Source: Acidobacteriaceae bacterium (GTDB lineage Bacteria > Acidobacteriota > Terriglobia > Terriglobales > Acidobacteriaceae). From it: a stretch of DNA of 64,000 nucleotides. Both the position numbers and the translations under genes were made by a program. The stretch spans positions 244,882 through 308,881 of the forward strand of contig PLDC01000025.1 of the NCBI GenBank assembly GCA_003134995.1. The letters run 5' to 3'. The notes beneath the pieces were generated by a model. It ran no database searches. It was not told the DNA's origin and saw nothing but the letters and a program-made list of their open reading frames with translations. This document shows positions 18,356-26,441 of the stretch, one piece after another (positions within the stretch are counted from its first letter, which is position 1; every line of letters begins with the position of its first letter).

Positions 18356-21187
18356 TTAATCGATTGTCAGCGTCATGGTAGTCGATGCTGTTATTGAGGC
18401 GGTAGTGCTGTCTGTGCCGGTTATAGTCAGGCTATAGGTGCCCTTCGCCGCATTTGACGATGACGATGAGCTTCCACAACCCGCCAAAGCGAGTCCACAT
18501 ACAAAAATTAAGAGAACTCCGGCCAAATTGTGGTGCTTTCGTGGACGATAAGCAAGAACGAGGGCGAATAGCAGACCTTCGACGACGGTCGTCGCATGTG
18601 CTGCGATAACCCCGCCTGGGACCGGGAAATCATTATCGTCAGGGATACTCGAGAACCCTCTCAGCAACATACGCTTGCCATTGGTCCCTTTCATTGAAGA
18701 ACTGGAACATGCCGAGGAACTGGTGTCGATAGTGAGGCTAGCGGTTACGGCACTTGTGCCGGAGACCGTGGTGTTCGAAATTAAATAGCAGGCGTTAGAA
18801 ATGGATTCGCTACTGGCAATTGTCCATTCGATGGTGCCGGTGTAGCCATTCTTCGGCGTAACGGTGATTGTGGAAGTTCCGGCGCTGCCGGCGGAAACGG
18901 TCACGTTAGTTGCGGCAATAGTAAAAGTCTCGCCGGATGAACCGGACCCTCCAACTGTTAGCACCAATGTGCCGGTTGAGGCAGCGAAGGTCGAATCGCC
19001 CGAGTAGCTCGCCTTTATGATATGCGACCCGGTTGTCGACGAAGAGAAAGAGTAGGTGGCAGAGCCGCTCGACAAGGCGAGAGAGGAGGTTTCCGTCGTC
19101 CCATCGACTAGGATGGTCAAAGTGCCAGTCGGTGTGGTTGTGACCGAACTCAAACCGGAGGCCACGGTAATCGTGACCGTGTCGGTGGCGCCCGCTGCGG
19201 GCATTGTTGTCGTTGCCGAAAAGGAAACAGTTGAAGCGTCGAGCGCCGATGAGGTTGTGGTCGGCCATGCTAGCAACAAGTTATAGAAATCGATTGAACC
19301 CAAACCTGACGCCTCGTCGTAACCAGCAGTAGCTGGGTAGTCTGCTTCTCCTGACGTAGAGCAATAGCTCGACCCGGCGGTGCACTGATTGCTCCCGCTA
19401 TTGATGTCATGAAAGGCAGAAACATATGTGCTTGAGTCCGACGCTAGCTTGTAGAGGGTACTGTTAACGACCCCTTGTCCGCTAGCATTTACCTTCTGGT
19501 TGATAATTGCTATCATGCCAGCAAACATCGGGGCATCGAAGCTAGTGCCTCCCGCCACAGTCAAGTACTGGTCATTGCTGTCGCGGAAACCGTTAGAGCA
19601 ACTGCCGGAAATTCCTGTCGCACTCGAATCGCTGGAACAAATTAAGTAACCCGCATTGTTCGGCGATGCGTCCAGGGAGACATCCGGAACTAGACGGTAG
19701 CTTCCGGAAGGAATTCCAGTCACCCCAATTTGCCAACTCGGTCTGGAAGTGAGCGCACTGACGCCGCCACCTCCGGAAGAGAGCCCATTCGACGACGAAT
19801 CGTCATTCCACACTTGCTCCGGAATGTAAGAAAGCGCCGAACTTATCACATCGCTGCCGCTGGCTGATTCCCAGTAAGTAGTGTTGGAAGATGATACATC
19901 GGCCGCGGGAAACTCTGTCCCTCCCATGCCGGTCACGTACTGACTGCTGGCTGGAAAGTCCACGGCCAGCGCCTCCTGTTGCGACGTCGTCAGATTTGTA
20001 TAGCCATAGCAGTCGGTCGAACCGTTGTCGCCCGCCGCAGCAACGACGCTTTGCCCTTGGGCGGCGGCCTGCTCTAGGACGGCGTTCAGCGTTGAGTAAT
20101 TTGCTGAACCTAGGTCCATTTCGCAATCCCCGTAGCTTGTGCTAATGATCGGCGCAATCTGATTGTCGACCGCATAATTGATCGAATCCCATACGCTATA
20201 GTTCGAGTTGTTTCCGACATACACGAATAAGATAGTTGCACCTCTAGCGATACCGCCTGAATATTCGAGATCGAGATCGGATTCCGCTTCATCCCCTGAG
20301 CTCACAGTTGCGCTGCCTGAATTCGGCACCAGAACTAGGGTAGGGTCTTTAACAGTTAGCCCTGCTGCCTTCTGAAAATTTTCGATATCCGACACCGATA
20401 TTGACGACTGGCCGACGATGACGATCGTCTGGCCAACGCCGGTATAGCCAGCAGTATAGGCTGCGTTTATATCGTAAATAGTCGCGACATCGTTTGGCGT
20501 CAGATAGTGGTTTCCCGACTGGCTCGACGTGAACTTCGGTCTTAACTTGACATGAGCCTTCGGTCTGATGCTCGACAGGTTCGTCACGCTCATGACCACA
20601 GAAGATAGAACGGCCGGAACACTTATATCCTTTGAAGGCGCGTAGTATTTGTGACCATCGATGTCATAGTAATGCAGTTCAGCCCCAAAGGCCCCTGAGA
20701 CCTGTCCAGCGGTACCCGAGAAAGAAACGCCATTCTTGCTGTGGGAAACGCTATTCACGGAAAACCCCTGCTGCTCCAACCACGTTATTACCTTTTGAAT
20801 ATCTGACTCTGCAACTCCAAACTGCGAGGCGAACTGGGTGGGCGTAAGCCACTTGTGGTACCACGGAGATGCCGGATCTTGTTGAGCAGCAATTAGGGCC
20901 TGCAGAACTGCCTCTTGAGCGACAGACCGGCGAAAAATAATATGGATTCCCTGAAGCTTCATCGCCGAAGGTACGGAACCAGCTTCGTTGGACATACTCG
21001 CCATCGATGGGTGCGTACCCGAGATCGTGATGCGAGCAGAATTGTCGATCTCAGTTGCTATCCTGGTCGCTTGTGTTTGCGCTACCAGCACTGTGGCAGA
21101 GAGAAACATTGTCACGAACCAGCAGGTTATCCAGCTGCATTTCAATGCGAATCGTCTCAGCCAACTTCTCCGTGCCTTCATTTCCAT
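18356..21187 (-). CDS. S53 sedolisin/kumamolisin-type protease with Ig-like repeats and C-terminal anchor
   Basis: A 943-residue secreted protease. ATG 21187 follows GGAGGAA. A signal peptide (about 1-36) is followed by the pro-kumamolisin activation domain (about 45-215) and the S53 catalytic domain (about 225-650). Catalytic residues are E302 and D306 in SGDEAESDLD, oxyanion D387 in AAAGDNGS and nucleophile S549 in AGGTSFDAP, so it looks active. An Ig-like repeat follows (about 665-760), then another beta-sandwich, and the tail has two hydrophobic segments around basic YRPRKHH, then AGCGSSSSSS and a Thr-rich strand region. The tail layout recurs in the GH16 protein at 39874. S53 enzymes are acid serine-carboxyl endopeptidases. 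A GTAAA box lies 46 bases upstream. Confidence 0.92.
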   Translation of the reverse strand: MEMKARRSWLRRFALKCSWITCWFVTMFLSATVLVAQTQATRIATEIDNSARITISGTHPSMASMSNEAGSVPSAMKLQGIHIIFRRSVAQEAVLQALIAAQQDPASPWYHKWLTPTQFASQFGVAESDIQKVITWLEQQGFSVNSVSHSKNGVSFSGTAGQVSGAFGAELHYYDIDGHKYYAPSKDISVPAVLSSVVMSVTNLSSIRPKAHVKLRPKFTSSQSGNHYLTPNDVATIYDINAAYTAGYTGVGQTIVIVGQSSISVSDIENFQKAAGLTVKDPTLVLVPNSGSATVSSGDEAESDLDLEYSGGIARGATILFVYVGNNSNYSVWDSINYAVDNQIAPIISTSYGDCEMDLGSANYSTLNAVLEQAAAQGQSVVAAAGDNGSTDCYGYTNLTTSQQEALAVDFPASSQYVTGMGGTEFPAADVSSSNTTYWESASGSDVISSALSYIPEQVWNDDSSSNGLSSGGGGVSALTSRPSWQIGVTGIPSGSYRLVPDVSLDASPNNAGYLICSSDSSATGISGSCSNGFRDSNDQYLTVAGGTSFDAPMFAGMIAIINQKVNASGQGVVNSTLYKLASDSSTYVSAFHDINSGSNQCTAGSSYCSTSGEADYPATAGYDEASGLGSIDFYNLLLAWPTTTSSALDASTVSFSATTTMPAAGATDTVTITVASGLSSVTTTPTGTLTILVDGTTETSSLALSSGSATYSFSSSTTGSHIIKASYSGDSTFAASTGTLVLTVGGSGSSGETFTIAATNVTVSAGSAGTSTITVTPKNGYTGTIEWTIASSESISNACYLISNTTVSGTSAVTASLTIDTSSSACSSSSMKGTNGKRMLLRGFSSIPDDNDFPVPGGVIAAHATTVVEGLLFALVLAYRPRKHHNLAGVLLIFVCGLALAGCGSSSSSSNAAKGTYSLTITGTDSTTASITASTTMTLTID

Positions 21188-21233
21188 CGCAGATTCCTCC
21201 GTCACAGAATGAACACAATCGGGCGTCTTTGCT

Positions 21234-21260
21234 GTAAATGCTTGGTAATTACTGCGTAAA
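21234..21260 (-). promoter_or_regulatory. CpxR-type box 4, S53 protease gene
   Basis: GTAAA (21234), GTAAT (21245) and GTAAA (21256) in 11-bp register on the plus strand; TTTAC words toward the minus-strand protease gene, 46 bases from its ATG, the same distance as box 3. Confidence 0.75.
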
Positions 21261-21305
21261 GTTCTGTCACTACGTTTTCTCAGACCGATGCGTCTTGAAG
21301 ATGTC

Positions 21306-21442
21306 GACCCAGAATATTGCGTGCGCTGCTATGACAAGGTTTACCAAGTTGTGCTCAAGTCTTAACAATTTACTCCGCAAGCGAAAGATAGAATTTGCGT
21401 ACTTATAGCACCGGAGCAATGTTCCAGAACGTCCCGTCCAAA
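21306..21442 (+). repeat. duplicated upstream segment, copy A
   Basis: About 135 bp here align with 21884-22025. Shared blocks include GAATATTG, TTACCAAG, AAGTCTTAACAAT, GCAAGCGAA, GCGTACT and AACGTCCCGTC in the same order. Each copy precedes a plus-strand gene (21537 and 22040), so it looks like a duplicated promoter/leader. Confidence 0.75.
21340..21366 (+). promoter_or_regulatory. weak CpxR-type box 5 in duplicated leader A
   Basis: TTTAC (21340) and TTAAC (21362) lie 22 bp apart; the middle word (GTGCT) does not match. The same arrangement is kept in the second copy of the duplicated leader. Confidence 0.4.
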
Positions 21443-21536
21443 TGATGTGGGCAGGAGGCATGGACGGTGAACGGGCGGCGGCCAAGGCAAAGTCTGTGAA
21501 GTGCGGCCGATTACTTGAATCGAAGAGGAGAAGACA

Positions 21537-21821
21537 ATGAGCAACCTTGCTACTTATGCATTAGTAATTGCCGTTTCAATGGGGACAACCGCGATGCTCG
21601 CTAATCGCAAACGCGCGACGAATCCAGACGCAAGCGCAGACTCGCGGCTGGCGAGCAACGGTGCCTTCCAAGATGGAATGTACCTAGGCAAACTCGCCGC
21701 CGAAAATGGTCAACCTCGACGTCTTGCCGTTGGCCGCTGGTCTACAGATCAGGATCGCGCCTCGTTCACGGCCGGCTATGAGCGTGGATACATCGAATCT
21801 CTAGCTCGCGCGATCCCATAG
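21537..21821 (+). CDS. small membrane-anchored protein, unknown function
   Basis: A 94-residue protein with GAGGAG six bases before the ATG. One N-terminal hydrophobic helix (about residues 4-22, TYALVIAVSMGTTAMLA) is followed by NRKR, suggesting an inner-membrane anchor with a cytoplasmic or periplasmic tail. The tail contains DGMYLGKLAAENG and DRASFTAGYERGY, repeated-looking Gly/Tyr motifs seen in small Acidobacteriota proteins of unknown role. Preceded by duplicated leader A. Confidence 0.7.
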   Translation: MSNLATYALVIAVSMGTTAMLANRKRATNPDASADSRLASNGAFQDGMYLGKLAAENGQPRRLAVGRWSTDQDRASFTAGYERGYIESLARAIP

Positions 21822-21883
21822 GACCGTCTTAGAACGAATAGCTGTCGCTACTTTGTCTGCTATCCGGGTCGGCAAAAGTGTGG

Positions 21884-22025
21884 ACCCTGCAGAATATTGT
21901 GTTGCACTGCGTGCAGAACGTTACCAAGCCGTGCTTAAGTCTTAACAATCTATTCTGCAAGCGAACGAACAGTCCGCGTACTGACGAACACGGGAGCGAT
22001 GGTCCTTAACGTCCCGTCAGAATGA
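21884..22025 (+). repeat. duplicated upstream segment, copy B
   Basis: Second copy of the segment at 21306-21442, directly before the receiver gene at 22040. Block order and spacing are conserved, with scattered substitutions. Confidence 0.75.
21920..21946 (+). promoter_or_regulatory. weak CpxR-type box 6 in duplicated leader B
   Basis: GTTAC (21920) and TTAAC (21942) are 22 bp apart, equivalent to box 5 in the other leader copy, 93 bases before the receiver gene at 22040. Confidence 0.4.
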
Positions 22026-22039
22026 CGAGGTCAAAAGCG

Positions 22040-22456
22040 ATGCGCAATGAACCGGCGGTAGTGTTTTATGTGGATGACAATCCTAGATCTAGAAGACTAT
22101 TGACTAGTGTTCTCGAAGACAGTGGGTTCGACGTGGTCACTGCAGACAGCGGTATTGAGGCGCTGGGCATGTGCAAGAACATTTCATTTGATGTAGCCCT
22201 TCTCGATTACCAAATGCCTTTAATTTCGGGGGGGCAGCTTGCTGAGGAAATAAAATTGCTGAAGCCTGATGTTCCCGTAGTACTCCTCTCCGGTCGCATT
22301 GGCATCCCAAAGGAGGCTTTAGTGTTCGTGGATGCCTCTCTTGGTCCGGGTACAACGCTAGACGACCTCCTTGAAAAGTTGAGGATACTTGCGGGCGTCG
22401 ATTCTCATATTGTTGGAGTTCAGCGATCACGAATTCCCTGGTCAGACTCTACGTAA
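22040..22456 (+). CDS. stand-alone response-regulator receiver
   Basis: A 138-residue single REC domain. ATG 22040 is preferred since the receiver starts immediately after it (MRNEPAVVFYVDDNPRSRR) and GAGG lies about ten bases upstream; an in-frame ATG at 22022 is possible. The acidic pair (YVDDN), phospho-acceptor Asp (ALLDYQMP) and the LLSG position are present. The conserved Lys of the last loop is not: the segment reads VDASLGPG. Output must be through partner contact. A candidate terminator follows at 22489. Confidence 0.82.
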   Translation: MRNEPAVVFYVDDNPRSRRLLTSVLEDSGFDVVTADSGIEALGMCKNISFDVALLDYQMPLISGGQLAEEIKLLKPDVPVVLLSGRIGIPKEALVFVDASLGPGTTLDDLLEKLRILAGVDSHIVGVQRSRIPWSDST

Positions 22457-22488
22457 CCATGGTGGGTAGTGGTAATTAGACAAAGCGA

Positions 22489-22536
22489 GGGATGGCAGGA
22501 TGTTAAAAACGGGGACTACGCCCTGTCATCCCTTTT
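22489..22536 (+). terminator. candidate terminator after receiver gene
   Basis: GGGATGGCAGG (22489-22499) pairs with CCTGTCATCCC (22522-22532) with one G-U pair, then TTTT. The 22-base loop is long for a classic terminator. It lies between convergent genes. Confidence 0.5.
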
Positions 22537-22647
22537 GTGAACCCCGGGTGCCATGTCCAATCTTAGTCGCAAGCGGATGCTCGGATCTTCCAATTTCTTA
22601 CACCCCTCTATTTCGCGATTACTGTTTCCGCCAGAACGGAGTGGCAT

Positions 22648-24942
22648 TTACTGCACGGTTACGGGAATCTCTGAGTCTGCGAGAACAATCATTGTTTGGT
22701 CAGGTTGAATGATCGCCCCGTTCGTGATTCTCACTGGAAATCGTCCCGCGGTCTTGGCCTGGAAAGTTAGAGTTGTGACCACCCCGTGGCCCGATGCCCC
22801 GTCCGATCCCGGGGGACGAGAAGCTCTTATCTGCGTGATGCCGCCAGCAGGGTCGTCGCGACGCACCAATGCTACGATTTGCTCGCCTTGAGACAAAAAG
22901 TCGCCATTGGAAACATTGATAACTTCCAATCCCGCTTTGTCGTAAGACACTTGAAGCGGAACTGAATGCACGTTTCGTGCCCCCGTCAAGACAACGTCAA
23001 GCACAAAGGTTCCTCCTTTCGCTACGGAGATTGTCGTTGGATTTAGTTCCAAAACCGCACTTGCCTCTCCAAGAGATTTGACGGCTAGGGTCGCCTTGTC
23101 GGAAGATGCTTGACTATCTACCTCGGCGGTCTCGGTCGGTGCGTGCCTCAAGCGAATGGAATTTGCGGTACCAACATCCAAGGTTCGTCGGTTGAATTCA
23201 TTCAACTCTTTCCGGCGCACGATGTGTGGAACCAGCGCAAAAACGGTTTCTTCGTCCTTGACCTCCGTGCTTTTTTGCGAAAAAAGGTATTTCAAGATAG
23301 GGATCTGCGCAAGCCCGGGAATCCCGCTCAACGACATCGTGTCTTCATGGTCCAACATTCCTCCGAGAAGATTAACTTCGCCGTCCTTAAGGCGGATCTC
23401 ATGTTCGACCTTCCTTTGACCAATCACAGGCTCACTGATGCCACCAATGGATACGTAAGAAGTCACCGACGAAACTTCCAGTACGATTTTTAGCGTAATA
23501 TCCCGATCAGGGTGAATGTAGGGAGTGACGTCGAGATTGACCCCCACATCCAGGTATTGAAATTGGGTGCTCGCCAGGCCAGTTACAGACACACCGCTGA
23601 TGCCTGACTGAGTCGATCCCGTAGCAATCGGTACACGTTCGCCGATCTTGAGGGATGCCTTCTGTCCATTCAAAGACCGAAGTTGAGGACTTTGAAGAAT
23701 CTTGGTGTGACTGTCACTCATTAAAGCGCTGGCATTGGCACTCGAGATGCTAGCCGTGAAATCAGTTGCGTTCAAATTGGCTAGAGTGTTGAGGTTGATG
23801 GAGTTGGTTGAGCTAGTGCTCGAACTGCTCGAGCTTGAACTGCTGCTCGAAGACGTGCTGCTTGTATTGCTTTGCAGTTGCACTGTGGCGCTAGTCGGAG
23901 GATTTATGCCCAGGGTGCGCAAGTTGTCGCGGCTTACTTGCATGATCGCCAGGTCCACGACCACCTCAGGGGCAGCCTGATCGAAATCATTCACCATCTT
24001 TTCCGCAAGTAAAATCTGGTCCGGGGTACCACGAATTACTATTGCCTCCTGAGTTACGAGCTGCTGAACTCGACTCACATCGAGCACCGACCGCAGGGCA
24101 TTCACAACGTCCTGCAGTTCGGTCGGAGCCGTAAGGTTGGATAAATAGAATGTCTTGATGACATTCTGTTCCAATTCTTTACGCTTAGCAGGATTGTCTG
24201 TAGCAACAAAGATCGTATTCGGCGTCATGGGCCGCCAGAAGGTTTTGGACTCCGCGGCGACGAGACCAAGAGCTTCCTCCAGAGTTACGCCGTTCAAGTC
24301 AATAGTAATTCGGTGCGGCACGTAGTCAGGATCGAATAGCACATTCAGACCCGCCAGCTTTCCGACCGTGTCATAAACCACATTCGTTTCTTCCGAGAGT
24401 CTTAGCGTGATCGGTGGATTGGCGACGGACCTCAGCTTCGCGGGACCCTGAGCATCTAAGATCTCCGGACTAAGTGACGCATCGTTTGTCGATTCTTTAT
24501 GCTTTGCTTGCGAGATATTATGTTGAATCATGCTGCGAGTGCTTTCCAACTCCTGGGTAGCGATGGCGCTAGAAGGATCGATCTGGGCGGCAGCTTCTAA
24601 GAGCGTCAGCGACTCCTCCAGGCTTCCCGTTTGGCGTAAAAGTACTCCTCGATGAACTTTTGCCGCGGCTGCCAGAAATCGAGTTCGCGTAATTGCAGCG
24701 CGATATTGGAGACTTGCGGGCTCGGCCTGGTATGCACGCAAGTAGTCTTCGTAGGCGGCCTCATAGTCTTGTCGCGCCTCCTGCTCCTTACCCTCTTTAT
24801 ATGCCGCCTTGTCCTTCTCAGCATGTGCTTGGGTTATCGGGAGTGCAGCTGCGAATATCGCGCCAGCTGTCAGAAGCCATTTTAGGAGTTGTGTCGCCGG
24901 TTCTGATCCGTTACGTCTGACATTATGCAAGAAGCACCACAT
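22648..24942 (-). CDS. secretin (GspD/PilQ-type) with TPR-like N-terminus and cohesin-like C-terminus
   Basis: A 764-residue outer-membrane protein. GGAGG lies eight bases before the ATG. A signal peptide (to about residue 42) is followed by TPR-like helices (about 45-140), an STN/N0-like domain (about 175-255, VGKLAGLNVLFDPDYVPHRI), an N1-type secretin_N domain (about 265-340), a Ser/Thr-only linker (about 365-390) and the secretin core (about 400-590; VPIATGS, GVNLDVTPYIHPDRDITLKI, LLGGMLDHED, IPILKYLFS). The C-terminal 140 residues resemble a cohesin domain. Secretins form gated outer-membrane channels for type II/III secretion, pili or phage. No pilus or secretion partners are in the island, so it may plug into chromosomal machinery. 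Only a weak GTAAG is seen upstream. Confidence 0.9.
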   Translation of the reverse strand: MWCFLHNVRRNGSEPATQLLKWLLTAGAIFAAALPITQAHAEKDKAAYKEGKEQEARQDYEAAYEDYLRAYQAEPASLQYRAAITRTRFLAAAAKVHRGVLLRQTGSLEESLTLLEAAAQIDPSSAIATQELESTRSMIQHNISQAKHKESTNDASLSPEILDAQGPAKLRSVANPPITLRLSEETNVVYDTVGKLAGLNVLFDPDYVPHRITIDLNGVTLEEALGLVAAESKTFWRPMTPNTIFVATDNPAKRKELEQNVIKTFYLSNLTAPTELQDVVNALRSVLDVSRVQQLVTQEAIVIRGTPDQILLAEKMVNDFDQAAPEVVVDLAIMQVSRDNLRTLGINPPTSATVQLQSNTSSTSSSSSSSSSSSSTSSTNSINLNTLANLNATDFTASISSANASALMSDSHTKILQSPQLRSLNGQKASLKIGERVPIATGSTQSGISGVSVTGLASTQFQYLDVGVNLDVTPYIHPDRDITLKIVLEVSSVTSYVSIGGISEPVIGQRKVEHEIRLKDGEVNLLGGMLDHEDTMSLSGIPGLAQIPILKYLFSQKSTEVKDEETVFALVPHIVRRKELNEFNRRTLDVGTANSIRLRHAPTETAEVDSQASSDKATLAVKSLGEASAVLELNPTTISVAKGGTFVLDVVLTGARNVHSVPLQVSYDKAGLEVINVSNGDFLSQGEQIVALVRRDDPAGGITQIRASRPPGSDGASGHGVVTTLTFQAKTAGRFPVRITNGAIIQPDQTMIVLADSEIPVTVQ

Positions 24943-25098
24943 TTAGGAATCCTCCGTAGCTCGGGCGCTGGTCGAATGAGCAGGCGAACGCTCGATGGGT
25001 AAGAACGGCTTTTGTGACCGACTCTTGCACCATGAACTCCGCTCCAACCGATTTAGGATCGCGATGGGCCGGCTTCCAATCAGATATTCATGAAAATG

Positions 25099-25125
25099 TT
25101 TACAGAATCTTTTCGCGATCTTTAC
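25099..25125 (+). promoter_or_regulatory. CpxR-type box 7, zinc-ribbon gene
   Basis: TTTAC (25099), TTTTC (25110) and TTTAC (25121) in exact 11-bp register, ending 53 bases before the TTG start at 25179, nearly the same sequence and spacing as box 2. Confidence 0.75.
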
Positions 25126-25178
25126 CTCTCTGCGGTCAACGTTGCAGTGTGATCTTTGAAACGATCTTGGAGGCAAAG

Positions 25179-25343
25179 TTGGTAGATGCTGAGGAATGCC
25201 CGACCTGTGGGGGAGTAGGATTTGTTACGCAAAGGGTAGACCCCCGGGGTGAAGCCGAAAGCGTGGCATTTGTCCGATTCGAGTGCCCCAACTGTGGGGG
25301 CACGGGTCGAATCACTCCGAGCGCACATGACGATCCGAAGTAG
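25179..25343 (+). CDS. 54-residue zinc-ribbon protein (DnaJ-type CxxCGGxG pairs)
   Basis: The TTG start at 25179 is set by GGAGG five bases upstream and the promoter box at 25099-25125; a longer ATG frame from 25014 would run through that box. The protein has two DnaJ-zinc-finger-like knuckles, CPTCGGVGF and CPNCGGTGRI, separated by about 24 residues, enough for one Zn2+. Almost nothing else is present, so it is a free-standing knuckle pair, perhaps a chaperone accessory or nucleic-acid-binding protein. Function unknown. Confidence 0.6.
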   Translation: MVDAEECPTCGGVGFVTQRVDPRGEAESVAFVRFECPNCGGTGRITPSAHDDPK

Positions 25344-25434
25344 TCCGCGAAGTTTAAGACTGAGACGGGCACTAGGATTCTCTTGCTCAAAGCCAGAGCG
25401 AAGAATGAACCACAAGCTAGGGGTAGGACTGGAC

Positions 25435-25461
25435 TTTACAGTTTCTTTTCAGAGTCTTTAC
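25435..25461 (+). promoter_or_regulatory. CpxR-type box 8, upstream of the two-component operon
   Basis: TTTAC (25435), TTTTC (25446) and TTTAC (25457) in exact 11-bp register. The two-component operon begins 233 bp downstream, with a terminator-like hairpin between, so this site may autoregulate the operon or drive a short leader RNA. Confidence 0.7.
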
Positions 25462-25565
25462 TGCACACCACGACCCTCAGAGTTTAAACATTAGACGTGA
25501 TGTAGAGCGGGCAGATACCACACTTGGGCAGCCAGAGCATCGGGGTATTTGCGATCAGCTCGCGA

Positions 25566-25609
25566 AAGAGCCGCCGGACAACGCTCTCCCCCATCAACCG
25601 GCGGCTTTT
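25566..25609 (+). terminator. terminator-like hairpin / possible attenuator before response regulator
   Basis: GCCGCCGG (25570-25577) pairs with CCGGCGGC (25598-25605), followed by TTTT with A residues opposite on the 5' side. The 20-base loop is long. It lies between box 8 and the response-regulator gene at 25695, so it could end a roughly 120-base leader RNA or attenuate the operon. Confidence 0.45.
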
Positions 25610-25694
25610 CCGCTTTAGTGAATTGATGCCGCTCGATTGCCTGGTTTCTGCGATCACAATGCATTCGTGACGCATCGGAAGAAGTGGAGTAATA

Positions 25695-26441
25695 ATGGGT
25701 GTTGCGGAACGGGTGATCAGGGTGATGGATCGAATTTTAGTTATTGACGACGATGTCGAGATGTGCGCGATGCTCGCTGAGTATCTTGAGTCAGAAGGAC
25801 TGAAAGCTGAGGTTGCACATGAAGGAAATGCCGGACTTAAGAGGGCTTTGTCCGGCGAACATTCGCTGATTGTCCTAGATGTGATGCTGCCTGGAATGAA
25901 CGGTTTGGAACTGCTGCGGCGCCTACGATCCGAATCCAATGCGCGCGTCGTGCTGCTGACTGCGCGGGGTGAGGAACTGGACCGAGTGGTGGGGTTGGAA
26001 GTAGGAGCCGACGATTACGTGCCCAAGCCGTTTAGCCCCCGCGAGCTTCTTGCCAGAATTCGCGCGATTTTGCGACGGCCGCTCTCTGATCTCGGAACCG
26101 GCCGGCCTGTTCCAAGACTTGCTCCCCTAGTGTACGGGGACGTTGAAATGGATTTCGCGAAACGTATAGTTCGTTGCCGCAAGCGATCAGTGACGTTAAC
26201 GGCCGTGGAGTTCAATCTTCTCGAGTTGCTGCTGCGTTCGGCAGGTCAGGTCGTGACCCGCGAGCAAATGGCGAAGTTGGTGCTAGGGCGGAACTTGGCG
26301 CCTTTTGACCGCAGTGTCGACGTTCATGTGAGCAAGTTGCGACAGAAACTTGGAGAAATGCCCTCGGGCGAGGAGCGCATTAAGGCCATTCGCAGCGTCG
26401 GATACGTATACTCGGATGTAATGGCTGGTAGGAAGAACTGA
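25695..26441 (+). CDS. CpxR-like OmpR/PhoB-family response regulator
   Basis: A 248-residue DNA-binding regulator. ATG 25695 has GGAG at six bases; ATG 25725 is also possible. The REC domain (about 11-125) has VIDDDVEM, phospho-acceptor D62 in VLDVMLPGMNG, Thr in LLTARGEELDRVVGLEVGA and Lys in YVPKPFSPREL, a linear pattern very like E. coli CpxR. The C-terminal winged helix (about 145-240) has VTLTAVEFNLLELLLRSAG, VDVHVSKLRQKLGE and IRSVGYVY. It should bind direct repeats as a dimer, and GTAAA-N6-GTAAA words stand upstream of most island genes. Its stop overlaps the kinase start by one base. Confidence 0.92.
   Translation: MGVAERVIRVMDRILVIDDDVEMCAMLAEYLESEGLKAEVAHEGNAGLKRALSGEHSLIVLDVMLPGMNGLELLRRLRSESNARVVLLTARGEELDRVVGLEVGADDYVPKPFSPRELLARIRAILRRPLSDLGTGRPVPRLAPLVYGDVEMDFAKRIVRCRKRSVTLTAVEFNLLELLLRSAGQVVTREQMAKLVLGRNLAPFDRSVDVHVSKLRQKLGEMPSGEERIKAIRSVGYVYSDVMAGRKN

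Noticed and set aside
23810-23870. Repetitive GCTCGAGCTTGAA-type run, possible CRISPR or structural repeat
   Set aside because: It encodes the Ser/Thr linker of the secretin. No CRISPR-like repeat-spacer array was seen anywhere in the window.
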